From NCBI GenBank assembly GCA_001796045.1, contig MGLN01000084.1:1-7060 (forward strand): 7,060 nucleotides of DNA, written 5' to 3'. Below the pieces are notes generated by a model that was given only the letters and a program-made list of their open reading frames with translations, had not been told where the DNA came from and searched no databases. The translations under genes and the position numbers were made by a program. The number at the start of each line of letters is the position of its first letter. Positions within the stretch are counted from its first letter, which is position 1. Origin of the DNA: Caulobacterales bacterium RIFOXYB1_FULL_67_16. Its GTDB lineage: Bacteria > Pseudomonadota > Alphaproteobacteria > Caulobacterales > Caulobacteraceae. This document shows positions 1 through 5,847 of the stretch, in pieces.

Positions 1-819
1 CCACTCCTCGGTCGCGGCGATATATTCGATGGGGGCGTCGAACCAGACGTAGAAGACCTTGTCCTCCATGCCCGGGCGGGGAAAGCCGTCCTTGGTCACC
101 GGCACGCCCCAGGCCAGGTCGCGGGTGATGCCCCGATCGATGAGCCCCTCGTCCAGATGCTTGTAGGCGATAGACTTGGCCAGCGTCTGCCAGCCGGTCT
201 TGTCGTCGACCCAGGCGCGGATCTGGGGCTCGATCCTGGTCTGAAGCAGATACAGGTGGCGGGTGTCGCGCACCTCCAGATTCCGGGAGCCCGACACCGA
301 CGAATAGGGATCGATCAGGTCGGTCGGGTCCAGCAGCCGGCCGCAGTTGTCGCACTGGTCGCCGCGCGCCCCCACATGGCCGCAGTGCGGGCAGGTCCCC
401 TCGACATAGCGGTCAGGCAGGAAACGGGCGTCGTCGATCGAATAGATCATCCGGTCCACCCGCTCCTCGATCAGACCGTTCTTCTCCAGCGCTTCGGCGA
501 AATGCTGGGTCAGGCGATGGTTCTGCGGGTTCGAGGACCGGCCGAACCAGTCGTAGCTGAGGCCGAAGGCCTGACCGGCGGCCTTCTGGATCTCGTGTTG
601 CTCGTCGCAATAGGTCCGCACGTCCTGCCCGGCGGCGGCGGCGGCCAGCTCGGCCGGGGTGCCGTGCTCGTCGGTGGCGCAGATATAGAGGACCTCATGA
701 CCCTGGGCCCTCTTGAACCGCGCCCAGACGTCGGCCGGCAACATCGAGCCCGCCAGATTCCCCAGGTGCTTGATGCCGTTGATGTAGGGCAGCGCCGAGG
801 TGATGAGGATGCGGGCCAT
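1..819 (-). CDS. metG: Methionyl-tRNA synthetase, N-terminal part (cut by window edge)
   Basis: This class I aminoacyl-tRNA synthetase charges tRNA-Met with methionine in the cytoplasm and is essential. The gene starts at the ATG at 819-817, giving MARILITSALPYINGIKHLG, and is open to base 1; 273 residues are visible of roughly 500-680 expected. The HIGH-type motif is HLGN at residues 18-21, followed by ATDEHGTP (48-55). The zinc knuckle has Cys143, Cys146, Cys156 and Cys159, in the same C-x2-C-x9-C-x2-C spacing as E. coli MetRS. WGVPVTKDG (237-245) and VFYVWFDAPIEYIAAT (255-270) are family landmarks of the catalytic domain. The KMSKS loop, anticodon-binding domain and any C-terminal tRNA-binding domain lie outside the window. 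Only a weak GGA sits just upstream of the ATG. The gene lies 54 bases after the MATE gene on the same strand and probably has its own promoter (849-877). The family call is very secure. Confidence 0.97.
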   Translation of the reverse strand, partial: MARILITSALPYINGIKHLGNLAGSMLPADVWARFKRAQGHEVLYICATDEHGTPAELAAAAAGQDVRTYCDEQHEIQKAAGQAFGLSYDWFGRSSNPQNHRLTQHFAEALEKNGLIEERVDRMIYSIDDARFLPDRYVEGTCPHCGHVGARGDQCDNCGRLLDPTDLIDPYSSVSGSRNLEVRDTRHLYLLQTRIEPQIRAWVDDKTGWQTLAKSIAYKHLDEGLIDRGITRDLAWGVPVTKDGFPRPGMEDKVFYVWFDAPIEYIAATEEW

Positions 820-848
820 GATCGTCCAGGAGTTCGGGGAAGCGCAGG

Positions 849-877
849 GATATAGAGCGGCGGCGCGGTTTCCTCAA
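849..877 (-). promoter_or_regulatory. Probable sigma-70-type promoter for metG
   Basis: Read on the minus strand, TTGAGG (877-872) and TATATC (854-849) are separated by exactly 17 bases. Each matches the sigma-70 consensus at four of six positions. A transcript start about 7 bases downstream (near 842) would give a leader of some 23 bases before the metG ATG at 819. The -35 box overlaps the TGA stop of the MATE gene (876-874). The TATATC box stands out in very GC-rich surroundings. Function is inferred from sequence only. Confidence 0.5.
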
Positions 878-2220
878 ACGCCTTGCGGCAGACGACGCGC
901 AATACGGATGAATCGCCCCGTCAACAGGGTCGAGGAGGCCAGACTGGCGATGACCACCGCCCACACCAGGCCGTCCACGCCCATCCGGTGCGCCAGCACC
1001 CAGCCCAGCGGCATCATGACCGCGCCGTAGGCCGTGAAGTGCATGATGGTCGGCCACCAGACGTCGCCGGCTGCGCGGTTCGCCTGGGCGGCCACCACCT
1101 GGATCCCGTCGGCGACGAAGAAGAGTGTGGCCAGCACCAGGGCCGGCGCAGCAATGGCCAACAGGGCCGGGTCGCGGTTATAGGCGCCGACGATCAGAGG
1201 AGCGCTGGGCCAGACCGCCAGGGCGACCACGAAGGTCAGGGCCGTCACCACGCCCAGGCCGACCAGACCGGCCCGCAACACCCCTCGCCCGTCGCCGGCG
1301 CCATAGCTGCGCCCCACAAGAACCGCCGTCGCCGAGGACAGCCCCATGGGCAGCATGAAGACGATGGCCGAGACGTTCAGCACCACGGCCCAGGCCGCCG
1401 TCTCGGCCGCGCCGATCTGGCCGGCGAAGAAGGTGAAACCGGAAAAGGCCCCGACCTCGATGAAATAGGAGGCGCCGGCGCCCAGGCCGACCTTGACCTG
1501 GTCACGCGCCGCCTTGGGATCGCGCTCGGGTTTGTCGAATAGGCCCAGCGACCGCGCCTCGGGCAGGCGCAGGATATAGATCACCAGAAACAGGGCCAGG
1601 GCGGCGCGTGCTCCGAAGGTCGCCCAGGCCGAGGCGAAGGCGCCGTTGAACCCCATGCCCAAGAGGTCAGGGACCAACAGCAGGTTCAGCGCCAGATTGA
1701 CCCCGTTCGCCACCCACATGGCGACCATGCCGGGCTTTGGCCGTCCCAGAGCTTCTAGAAAGAACTGACCGGTCACCGAGATCAGATAGAAGGGCATGGA
1801 CAGGGCGAAGACGATCAGGGCGGGGCTCGCCCCCTCGGCCAGACCCTCTTCCAGGCCGATCTTGCCGAGCCCCCACGGACCGATCGCGATCAGGGCGATC
1901 ATCGAAACCCCGCCGATCTGCAACGAATAGGTCAGGCCCCGGCGCAGCACCGAGCCGACCGCGTGCCGCCGCCCCTCGCCCAGCATCCGCGCGGTCATCA
2001 CCTGCACGCCCAGCATCAGACCGACCGCCGTCGTCACGACGATGGACGTCGGCGCCCAGGCCAGGGAATGGAAGGCTAGCTCGCGGCTGGAGAAATTGCC
2101 GACGACAATGGCGTCGGTCAGACCCATGGTCATGATGCCGATCCGCGCCAGGATCACCGGCCAGGCCAGGTGCAGCAGGTCGTGGAAGGCGGTGCGGGTC
2201 TGGGGGCTGAGCGCGATCAT
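874..2220 (-). CDS. MATE family cation-coupled multidrug efflux transporter (NorM-like)
   Basis: This is an inner-membrane exporter that swaps Na+ or H+ for drugs or other cationic or aromatic compounds. It is 448 residues long, typical for MATE proteins, with the twelve or so hydrophobic segments of two six-helix halves and a charged linker near 219-243. From the ATG at 2220, Asp36 (GLTDAIVVGN), Glu255 (SYFIEVGAF) and Asp371 (FFVADGIQVV) occupy the positions, and carry the same numbers, as the cation-binding acidic residues I recall for Vibrio cholerae NorM (D36, E255, D371). This suggests a working ion-coupled pump. An in-frame GTG at 2232 would add four residues (MPRP). I prefer the ATG because its N-terminus (about 15 polar residues before the first helix) is typical; neither start has a clear Shine-Dalgarno. 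The gene lies between DUF1489 and metG on the same strand. The substrate cannot be read from the sequence, and the DinF branch is an alternative within the family. Confidence 0.93.
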   Translation of the reverse strand: MIALSPQTRTAFHDLLHLAWPVILARIGIMTMGLTDAIVVGNFSSRELAFHSLAWAPTSIVVTTAVGLMLGVQVMTARMLGEGRRHAVGSVLRRGLTYSLQIGGVSMIALIAIGPWGLGKIGLEEGLAEGASPALIVFALSMPFYLISVTGQFFLEALGRPKPGMVAMWVANGVNLALNLLLVPDLLGMGFNGAFASAWATFGARAALALFLVIYILRLPEARSLGLFDKPERDPKAARDQVKVGLGAGASYFIEVGAFSGFTFFAGQIGAAETAAWAVVLNVSAIVFMLPMGLSSATAVLVGRSYGAGDGRGVLRAGLVGLGVVTALTFVVALAVWPSAPLIVGAYNRDPALLAIAAPALVLATLFFVADGIQVVAAQANRAAGDVWWPTIMHFTAYGAVMMPLGWVLAHRMGVDGLVWAVVIASLASSTLLTGRFIRIARRLPQGV

Positions 2221-2281
2221 CGGACGCGGCACAGGCCACGAGCGCGGGTCCGGGTCAACTCACAAAAGCCCGCCGAAACGC

Positions 2282-2680
2282 CTACCAGGCCCCCAGCTCG
2301 CGAAGCTGCCGCACCAGTTCCTCGGGCGCCTCCCCGGCGTCCAATGTGTCCAGGTCGCCCGGCGCGTCCTTGGGCTCCAGGTAGCGCCAGCCCTGAAACG
2401 GGCGGCGCGCCATGGGGGCGGTGCGGATCACCCGGGGTTCGAGCGTGATTTCACACCGGCTCTGCTGGCCTTCGCCCAGGGTGGCGATGTCCAGAACCGG
2501 CTGGCGGCAGACGATCACGCCCTTCACCACCCAGTACAACGACCCGCCGTCTTCGATCTCCGGCGCACGCTTCGGCGTCATCCGGGTATGGACGATCAGG
2601 GGGCCGCCCCTGGCGGCGCGGTTCTCCAGCCATTCGACGTCCGGCACCCCGACGCCCAGCTTGATCATGTGAAGCGACAT
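2282..2680 (-). CDS. DUF1489 family protein of unknown function
   Basis: The 132-residue soluble protein begins MSLHMIKLGVGVPDVEWLE, the usual opening of the DUF1489 family, and has the family's core segment at residues 32-60, containing TRMTPKR and then DGGSLYWVVKG. I know the family mainly from Alphaproteobacteria, and no function is established to my knowledge. I see no signal peptide and no membrane segment. The open frame extends upstream to 2866, and an ATG at 2722 would add 14 residues (beginning MNLAKPPKG). I chose 2680 because family members start immediately before the LHxIKL stretch, and because the longer forms would run into the divergent monooxygenase gene or its upstream region. 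The C-terminal tail (about 105-125) is acidic. It is divergent from the gene at 2784 and is followed after 61 bases by the MATE gene, possibly in one transcript. Confidence 0.88.
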   Translation of the reverse strand: MSLHMIKLGVGVPDVEWLENRAARGGPLIVHTRMTPKRAPEIEDGGSLYWVVKGVIVCRQPVLDIATLGEGQQSRCEITLEPRVIRTAPMARRPFQGWRYLEPKDAPGDLDTLDAGEAPEELVRQLRELGAW

Positions 2681-2777
2681 GGCGCCCACGTAGTCGCCCT
2701 TAGGCGGCTTGGCCAGATTCATTAATCTGTCGGGCGTTAGCCAGGGAGACGCGCGTCCCCCCATCGGACGCCACGGG
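2681..2777. promoter_or_regulatory. Divergent intergenic region with two palindromes
   Basis: This short spacer separates DUF1489 (leftward) from the monooxygenase-fold gene (rightward) and should hold both promoters. It contains AGATTCATTAATCT at 2715-2728, an inverted repeat of AGATT/AATCT arms around four bases and the most AT-rich stretch nearby, and GACGCGCGTC at 2748-2757, a perfect 10-base palindrome. I could not fit a convincing -35/-10 pair on either strand. The palindromes could be operators or chance, and no regulator gene is adjacent. Confidence 0.35.
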
Positions 2778-2783
2778 ATGGGC

Positions 2784-3074
2784 ATGTACGGATTGATCAC
2801 GCGCCTCACGGCCTTCCCTGGCCGCCGCGACGAACTGGCGCTTCTGCTTCTGGATCCGGCCGTCAAGAAGCACGGCTGTCATTCCTACATCGTGTCGCAC
2901 GACCTTGCCGACGCCGACGTCCTGTGGGTCACGGAAGTCTGGGTCGATCAGCCGACCCATCAGTCCTGGAGCGAAGACCTGCGCAAGAGCGGGGCCTGGC
3001 GGCCGATCTACGGGCTGATGGCCAAGATGGACGAGTCCATCCAGATGCGGCCGCTGGGCGGCATAGGGCTTTAG
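2784..3074 (+). CDS. Putative quinol monooxygenase (antibiotic biosynthesis monooxygenase-like fold)
   Basis: The 96-residue protein has the layout of the small ABM (dimeric alpha/beta barrel) family: an opening beta strand MYGLITRLTAFPGRRDEL, a helix (about 15-28), a Gly-Cys turn followed by strand CHSYIVSHDL (32-41), and the strand and helix VLWVTEVWVDQPTHQSW (46-62), where the E-x-W-x(n)-H pattern is characteristic. Members include cofactor-free monooxygenases and YgiN-like quinone-modifying enzymes, but many have no known substrate. The start could be the ATG at 2784 (MYGLI) or 2778 (MGMYGLI); GGGA at 2775-2778 is a possible ribosome site for the former. The frame also opens upstream from a TTG at 2709, but that extension lacks family character. 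The gene is divergent from DUF1489, and its TAG overlaps the TAA of the convergent carboxylase gene. The family call is fairly sure; the specific reaction is unknown. Confidence 0.82.
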   Translation: MYGLITRLTAFPGRRDELALLLLDPAVKKHGCHSYIVSHDLADADVLWVTEVWVDQPTHQSWSEDLRKSGAWRPIYGLMAKMDESIQMRPLGGIGL

Positions 3075-5035
3075 TCCGCCGCCTTCACCACGGCCAGCAC
3101 CGCCGCCTCGACCACCTGATCCCCGACGGTTGCGACGCTTTCGACCACGCCGTCGAACGGCGCCGTCAGGGCGTGCTCCATCTTCATCGCCTCCAGCACC
3201 ACGACCGGCTGGCCCTTGGCGACAGCGTCGCCCGCCTTGGCCGGGGCGGCGACGACCTTGCCGGGCATGGGCGCGCGGAGAGAGCCGTCGGAGACGACGC
3301 CGCCCCCACGGCCGGTCGCCGCCCGATAAGGCGCAACCCTGCGCGGTTCGCCGTCGACAAACAGCACGAAGCCGTCTTCCACAGCCTGATAACCGAACAG
3401 CCGGTCGCCGGCCTGAACTTGGTCAAAACCGACTTGAGCCGACATGCCCTCGCCGCTGCGCCAACCCGTCTCGATCGGAGCCACCGACCCGGAGATCGCC
3501 TCGCCGTCCATCCGAGCCCAGACCATCGACTGGCGCGGTCCATTCAGCCGAAGCCCGTAGGAAAGACCCGGCTGTCCGCCCCAGGGGCTGAACCGATCAT
3601 GCACGAACGGCTCGGAATCCGCAGCCGCCTCGGCCACCAGAGTCAGGGCTGCTAGGACCGCCTCGGGCGTGTCGATCGGCTGCAACGCCCCCTCCTCCGC
3701 CGCGATAAAGCCTGTGTCCACATCCCCCGCCACGAAGCGCGGATGATCAAGGCAGCGTTTCAGGAAGCCCGCATTGGTCTTCACCGGCCATACCTCGACC
3801 TCGCCCGCCGCCTCGGCCAGCCGCGCCGCGGCCGCCTCGCGGGTGTCCTCATGGACGATCAGCTTGGCAATCATCGGGTCGTAGAACTGGCTGACCTCGC
3901 CGCCCTGCTCCACGCCGGTATCGACCCGGATGCCTTCGGGCATGACGAAATGCTCCAGCCGCCCGATCGACGGCAGAAACCCGTTCGCCGGATCCTCGGC
4001 ATAGAGGCGGGCTTCCATGGCCCAGCCGTTCAGCCGGATCTGATCCTGCTTCAGCGGCAGGGGCTCGCCCGCCGCCACCCGGAACTGCCATTCCACCAGA
4101 TCAACGCCGGTCACGCTCTCGGTCACAGGATGCTCGACCTGCAGCCGGGTGTTCATCTCCATGAACCAGACCCCGTCCGCCTTGAGCCCGTCCGAGGCGT
4201 CGGCGATGAACTCGATGGTCCCGGCCCCGACATAGTTCACCGCCTTGGCCGCCTTGATCGCCGCCCCCGTCACGGCGGCGCGCACGGCCTCGCTCATGCC
4301 CGGCGCCGGCGCCTCCTCGATCACCTTCTGGTGGCGGCGTTGCAGCGAACAGTCCCGCTCAAACAGGTGGACGACATCGCCGTGCCTGTCCCCGAACACC
4401 TGCACCTCGATATGCCGCGGACGGGTGATGTAGCGTTCGATCAGCACCCGGTCGTCGCCGAAGGCGGCCGCCGCCTCGCGCCGGGCGCTGGCCAGGCCGG
4501 CGGCGAAGTCGGCCGGATCATCCACCCGCTTCATCCCCTTGCCGCCGCCGCCCGCGACGGCCTTGATCAGCACCGGATAGCCGATCCGCGCCGCCTCGGC
4601 CGTCAGGGTCTCTTCCGACTGGTCCGCGCCCTGATACCCCGGGGTCACCGGCACCCCGGCCTGGATCATCAGTTCCTTGGCCGCGTCCTTCAGCCCCATC
4701 GCGCGGATCGAGGCCGGGTCCGGCCCGATCCAGATCAGCCCCGCAGCCGCCACCGCTTCTGCAAAATCCGCGTTCTCGCTCAGGAAGCCATAGCCGGGGT
4801 GGATCGCCTCCGCCCCCGTCGCCTTGGCGGCCGCCAGCACCTTGGCCCCGTCCAGATAGGAGTCGCGCGCCGCCGCCGGCCCGATCAGCACCGCCTCGTC
4901 CGCCTCGCGCACGTGCAGAGCCTGAGCGTCAGCCTCGGAATAGACGGCGATGGTGCGTATTCCCATCCGCTTGGCGGTACGGAAGACGCGACAGGCGATT
5001 TCGCCGCGATTGGCGACAAGGACGGACTTGAACAT
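3071..5035 (-). CDS. mccA: 3-Methylcrotonyl-CoA carboxylase alpha subunit (biotin carboxylase plus biotin carrier)
   Basis: This subunit uses ATP and bicarbonate to carboxylate its own biotin, which the beta subunit then uses to carboxylate 3-methylcrotonyl-CoA in leucine breakdown. It has 654 residues, the usual length. The biotin carboxylase domain spans about 1-445: VANRGEIA (8-15), HPGYGFLSEN (79-88), glycine loop GGGGKGMK (162-169), RRHQK with Lys237, Glu275, and EMNTRLQVEHP (293-303) holding Glu293, Asn295, Arg297 and Glu301, plus Arg343. A middle beta-sheet domain (about 480-580) should contact the beta subunit. The C-terminal carrier domain (about 586-652) has EAMKME with biotinyl Lys618. 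The stretches FERDCSLQRRHQKVIEEAPAPG and LVEWQFRVAAGEPLPL match methylcrotonyl-type rather than propionyl-type subunits as I remember them. No Shine-Dalgarno is clear at the ATG (5035-5033). A propionyl- or geranyl-CoA carboxylase subunit is the alternative. The beta subunit and other leucine genes are not adjacent within the window. Confidence 0.9.
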   Translation of the reverse strand: MFKSVLVANRGEIACRVFRTAKRMGIRTIAVYSEADAQALHVREADEAVLIGPAAARDSYLDGAKVLAAAKATGAEAIHPGYGFLSENADFAEAVAAAGLIWIGPDPASIRAMGLKDAAKELMIQAGVPVTPGYQGADQSEETLTAEAARIGYPVLIKAVAGGGGKGMKRVDDPADFAAGLASARREAAAAFGDDRVLIERYITRPRHIEVQVFGDRHGDVVHLFERDCSLQRRHQKVIEEAPAPGMSEAVRAAVTGAAIKAAKAVNYVGAGTIEFIADASDGLKADGVWFMEMNTRLQVEHPVTESVTGVDLVEWQFRVAAGEPLPLKQDQIRLNGWAMEARLYAEDPANGFLPSIGRLEHFVMPEGIRVDTGVEQGGEVSQFYDPMIAKLIVHEDTREAAAARLAEAAGEVEVWPVKTNAGFLKRCLDHPRFVAGDVDTGFIAAEEGALQPIDTPEAVLAALTLVAEAAADSEPFVHDRFSPWGGQPGLSYGLRLNGPRQSMVWARMDGEAISGSVAPIETGWRSGEGMSAQVGFDQVQAGDRLFGYQAVEDGFVLFVDGEPRRVAPYRAATGRGGGVVSDGSLRAPMPGKVVAAPAKAGDAVAKGQPVVVLEAMKMEHALTAPFDGVVESVATVGDQVVEAAVLAVVKAAD

Positions 5036-5134
5036 GCGGGAGTCTTAGCGGGATCGTGCACGCCTGCCCAGCCGTTCGCCGCGCGGATCACGGAAGGAGT
5101 TTTCAGCCGGGCTCGCAGGCTTTAAGCCCCTCTC
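5036..5134. promoter_or_regulatory. Divergent intergenic region between carboxylase alpha and 2OG oxygenase genes
   Basis: Both flanking genes should be transcribed outward from this 99-base spacer. GGCTTTAAGCC at 5118-5128 is an 11-base inverted repeat (GGCTT/AAGCC around one base), ending six bases before the oxygenase ATG. A strong Shine-Dalgarno-like GGAAGGAG lies on the plus strand at 5092-5099, but it is about 35 bases from the ATG and I find no start codon suitably placed after it. On the minus strand GCTAAG near 5051-5046 could be a weak -10 for the carboxylase gene, without a good -35. No promoter can be called with confidence. Confidence 0.3.
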
Positions 5135-5746
5135 ATGTCCCTGCGCCCCCTCTTCGTCACCCAGGTCTATGAGGCCTCACTCGCCGACAGCCGAGGCTGG
5201 GCCGAGCTCAATGAACAGTTGATCGACGTCGTCCGCATGATGGCCGAAGAGGACGAGGCCGGCCGCCGCTGGTGCCGCGACAACGCCTATCGGGGCTACA
5301 CCTCCTACGCCTCGCTGAACGACCTGCCCCAGCGCTTCCCCGAGTTCGCCGAACTGAAGCGCCACCTGGACCGTCACGCGCTGGCCTATGCCCAGGCCCT
5401 CAACTTCGACCTGGCGCGCAAGCCGCGTCTCGACAATCTGTGGGTCAACATCCTCAAGCCCGGCGGCGGTCACACCGGCCATATCCATCCCCACGCCTAT
5501 CTGTCGGGCACCATCTATATCGACGTCCCGGACGGCGCCTCGTCGCTGAAGCTGGAAGACCCCCGCCTGCCCTTCATGATGGCCCGCCCCGGCGTCACCG
5601 ACGACGCCCCCGAGGCCGAACGCCCCTTCGTCTATCTGCGGCCCCAGGCCGGCACGATCCTGATGTGGGAAAGCTGGCTGCGGCACGAGGTGCCGACCAA
5701 CCGGGCGAAATCGGACCGCATCTCGATCAGTTTCAACTACGCCTGA
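5135..5746 (+). CDS. Putative 2-oxoglutarate/Fe(II)-dependent oxygenase, TIGR02466 type
   Basis: The 203-residue protein looks like the TIGR02466 / 2OG-FeII_Oxy_5 family of putative dioxygenases. Landmarks are NLWVNILKPGG (101-111), the histidine-rich GHTGHIHPHAYLSGTIYIDVP (112-132, His113, 116, 118 and 120), LEDPRLPF (140-147), then PQAGTILMWESWLRHEVPTN (170-189) with His184, and DRISISFNYA (194-203) with Arg195. By family analogy one His of the HxHP segment and His184 would bind iron, and Arg195 would bind the 2-oxoglutarate carboxylate; this is inference. The N-terminal 90 residues are helical and charged. There is no signal peptide or membrane segment, so it should be cytoplasmic. The substrate is unknown. 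The ATG at 5135 gives the best N-terminus (MSLRPLFVTQVYE, matching the family's opening 'pLF.t.v' strand), although no Shine-Dalgarno precedes it. The gene is divergent from the carboxylase gene and 101 bases before the ABC operon. Confidence 0.83.
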   Translation: MSLRPLFVTQVYEASLADSRGWAELNEQLIDVVRMMAEEDEAGRRWCRDNAYRGYTSYASLNDLPQRFPEFAELKRHLDRHALAYAQALNFDLARKPRLDNLWVNILKPGGGHTGHIHPHAYLSGTIYIDVPDGASSLKLEDPRLPFMMARPGVTDDAPEAERPFVYLRPQAGTILMWESWLRHEVPTNRAKSDRISISFNYA

Positions 5747-5847
5747 CGACATCCGTCCCAAGCGACACGGAACCATTGCCGAAACTTAATCCGCGACAGG
5801 TCCGCAACGCCTTGTCGGAACACGGTTCTCGCGCCAAGCTTGCGCCC
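5747..5847. other. Intergenic region upstream of the ABC transporter operon
   Basis: This spacer of 101 bases holds no gene. A weak hairpin is possible just after the oxygenase stop (TCCGT/ACGGA arms with a 10-base loop, about 5755-5774), but no T-run follows, so I do not call a terminator. GCGCCAAGCTTGCGC at 5831-5845, containing the palindrome CAAGCTTG, lies directly before the ABC ATG and leaves no purine-rich ribosome site there. TTGTCG (5812-5817 region) is the nearest -35-like hexamer, without a good -10. The ABC genes presumably start transcription here or are read through from the oxygenase gene. Confidence 0.3.

Noticed and set aside
157..855. A 232-codon plus-strand open frame opposite metG
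   Set aside because: It is the antisense shadow of the synthetase gene; its translation shows no family features.
2230..2258. TTGACC (2258-2253, minus) as a -35 box for the MATE gene
   Set aside because: At 17 bases spacing the -10 would be CCTGTG, a very poor match, so only half a promoter is present.
2709..2783. TTG-initiated N-terminal extension of the monooxygenase-fold gene
   Set aside because: The extension lacks family similarity and would cover the divergent promoter region. Starts at 2784 or 2778 fit the fold.
2681..2866. Long N-terminal extension of DUF1489
   Set aside because: The extra residues are Arg/Ser/Pro-rich, unlike the family, and lie antisense to the divergent gene. 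The family opening is at 2680.
3743..5125. A 460-codon open frame on the plus strand opposite the carboxylase gene
   Set aside because: It lies antisense to a clear biotin carboxylase gene. Its protein is rich in Arg, His, Gly and Pro with no domain pattern, which is the expected shadow of GC-rich codons.
5755..5774. Hairpin after the oxygenase stop as a terminator
   Set aside because: Arms are only five bases with a 10-base loop, and no T-run follows.
5272..5847. Open upstream extension of the ABC ATPase frame
   Set aside because: It overlaps the oxygenase gene in another frame and is Arg/Pro-rich nonsense. The typical ATPase opening begins at 5848.
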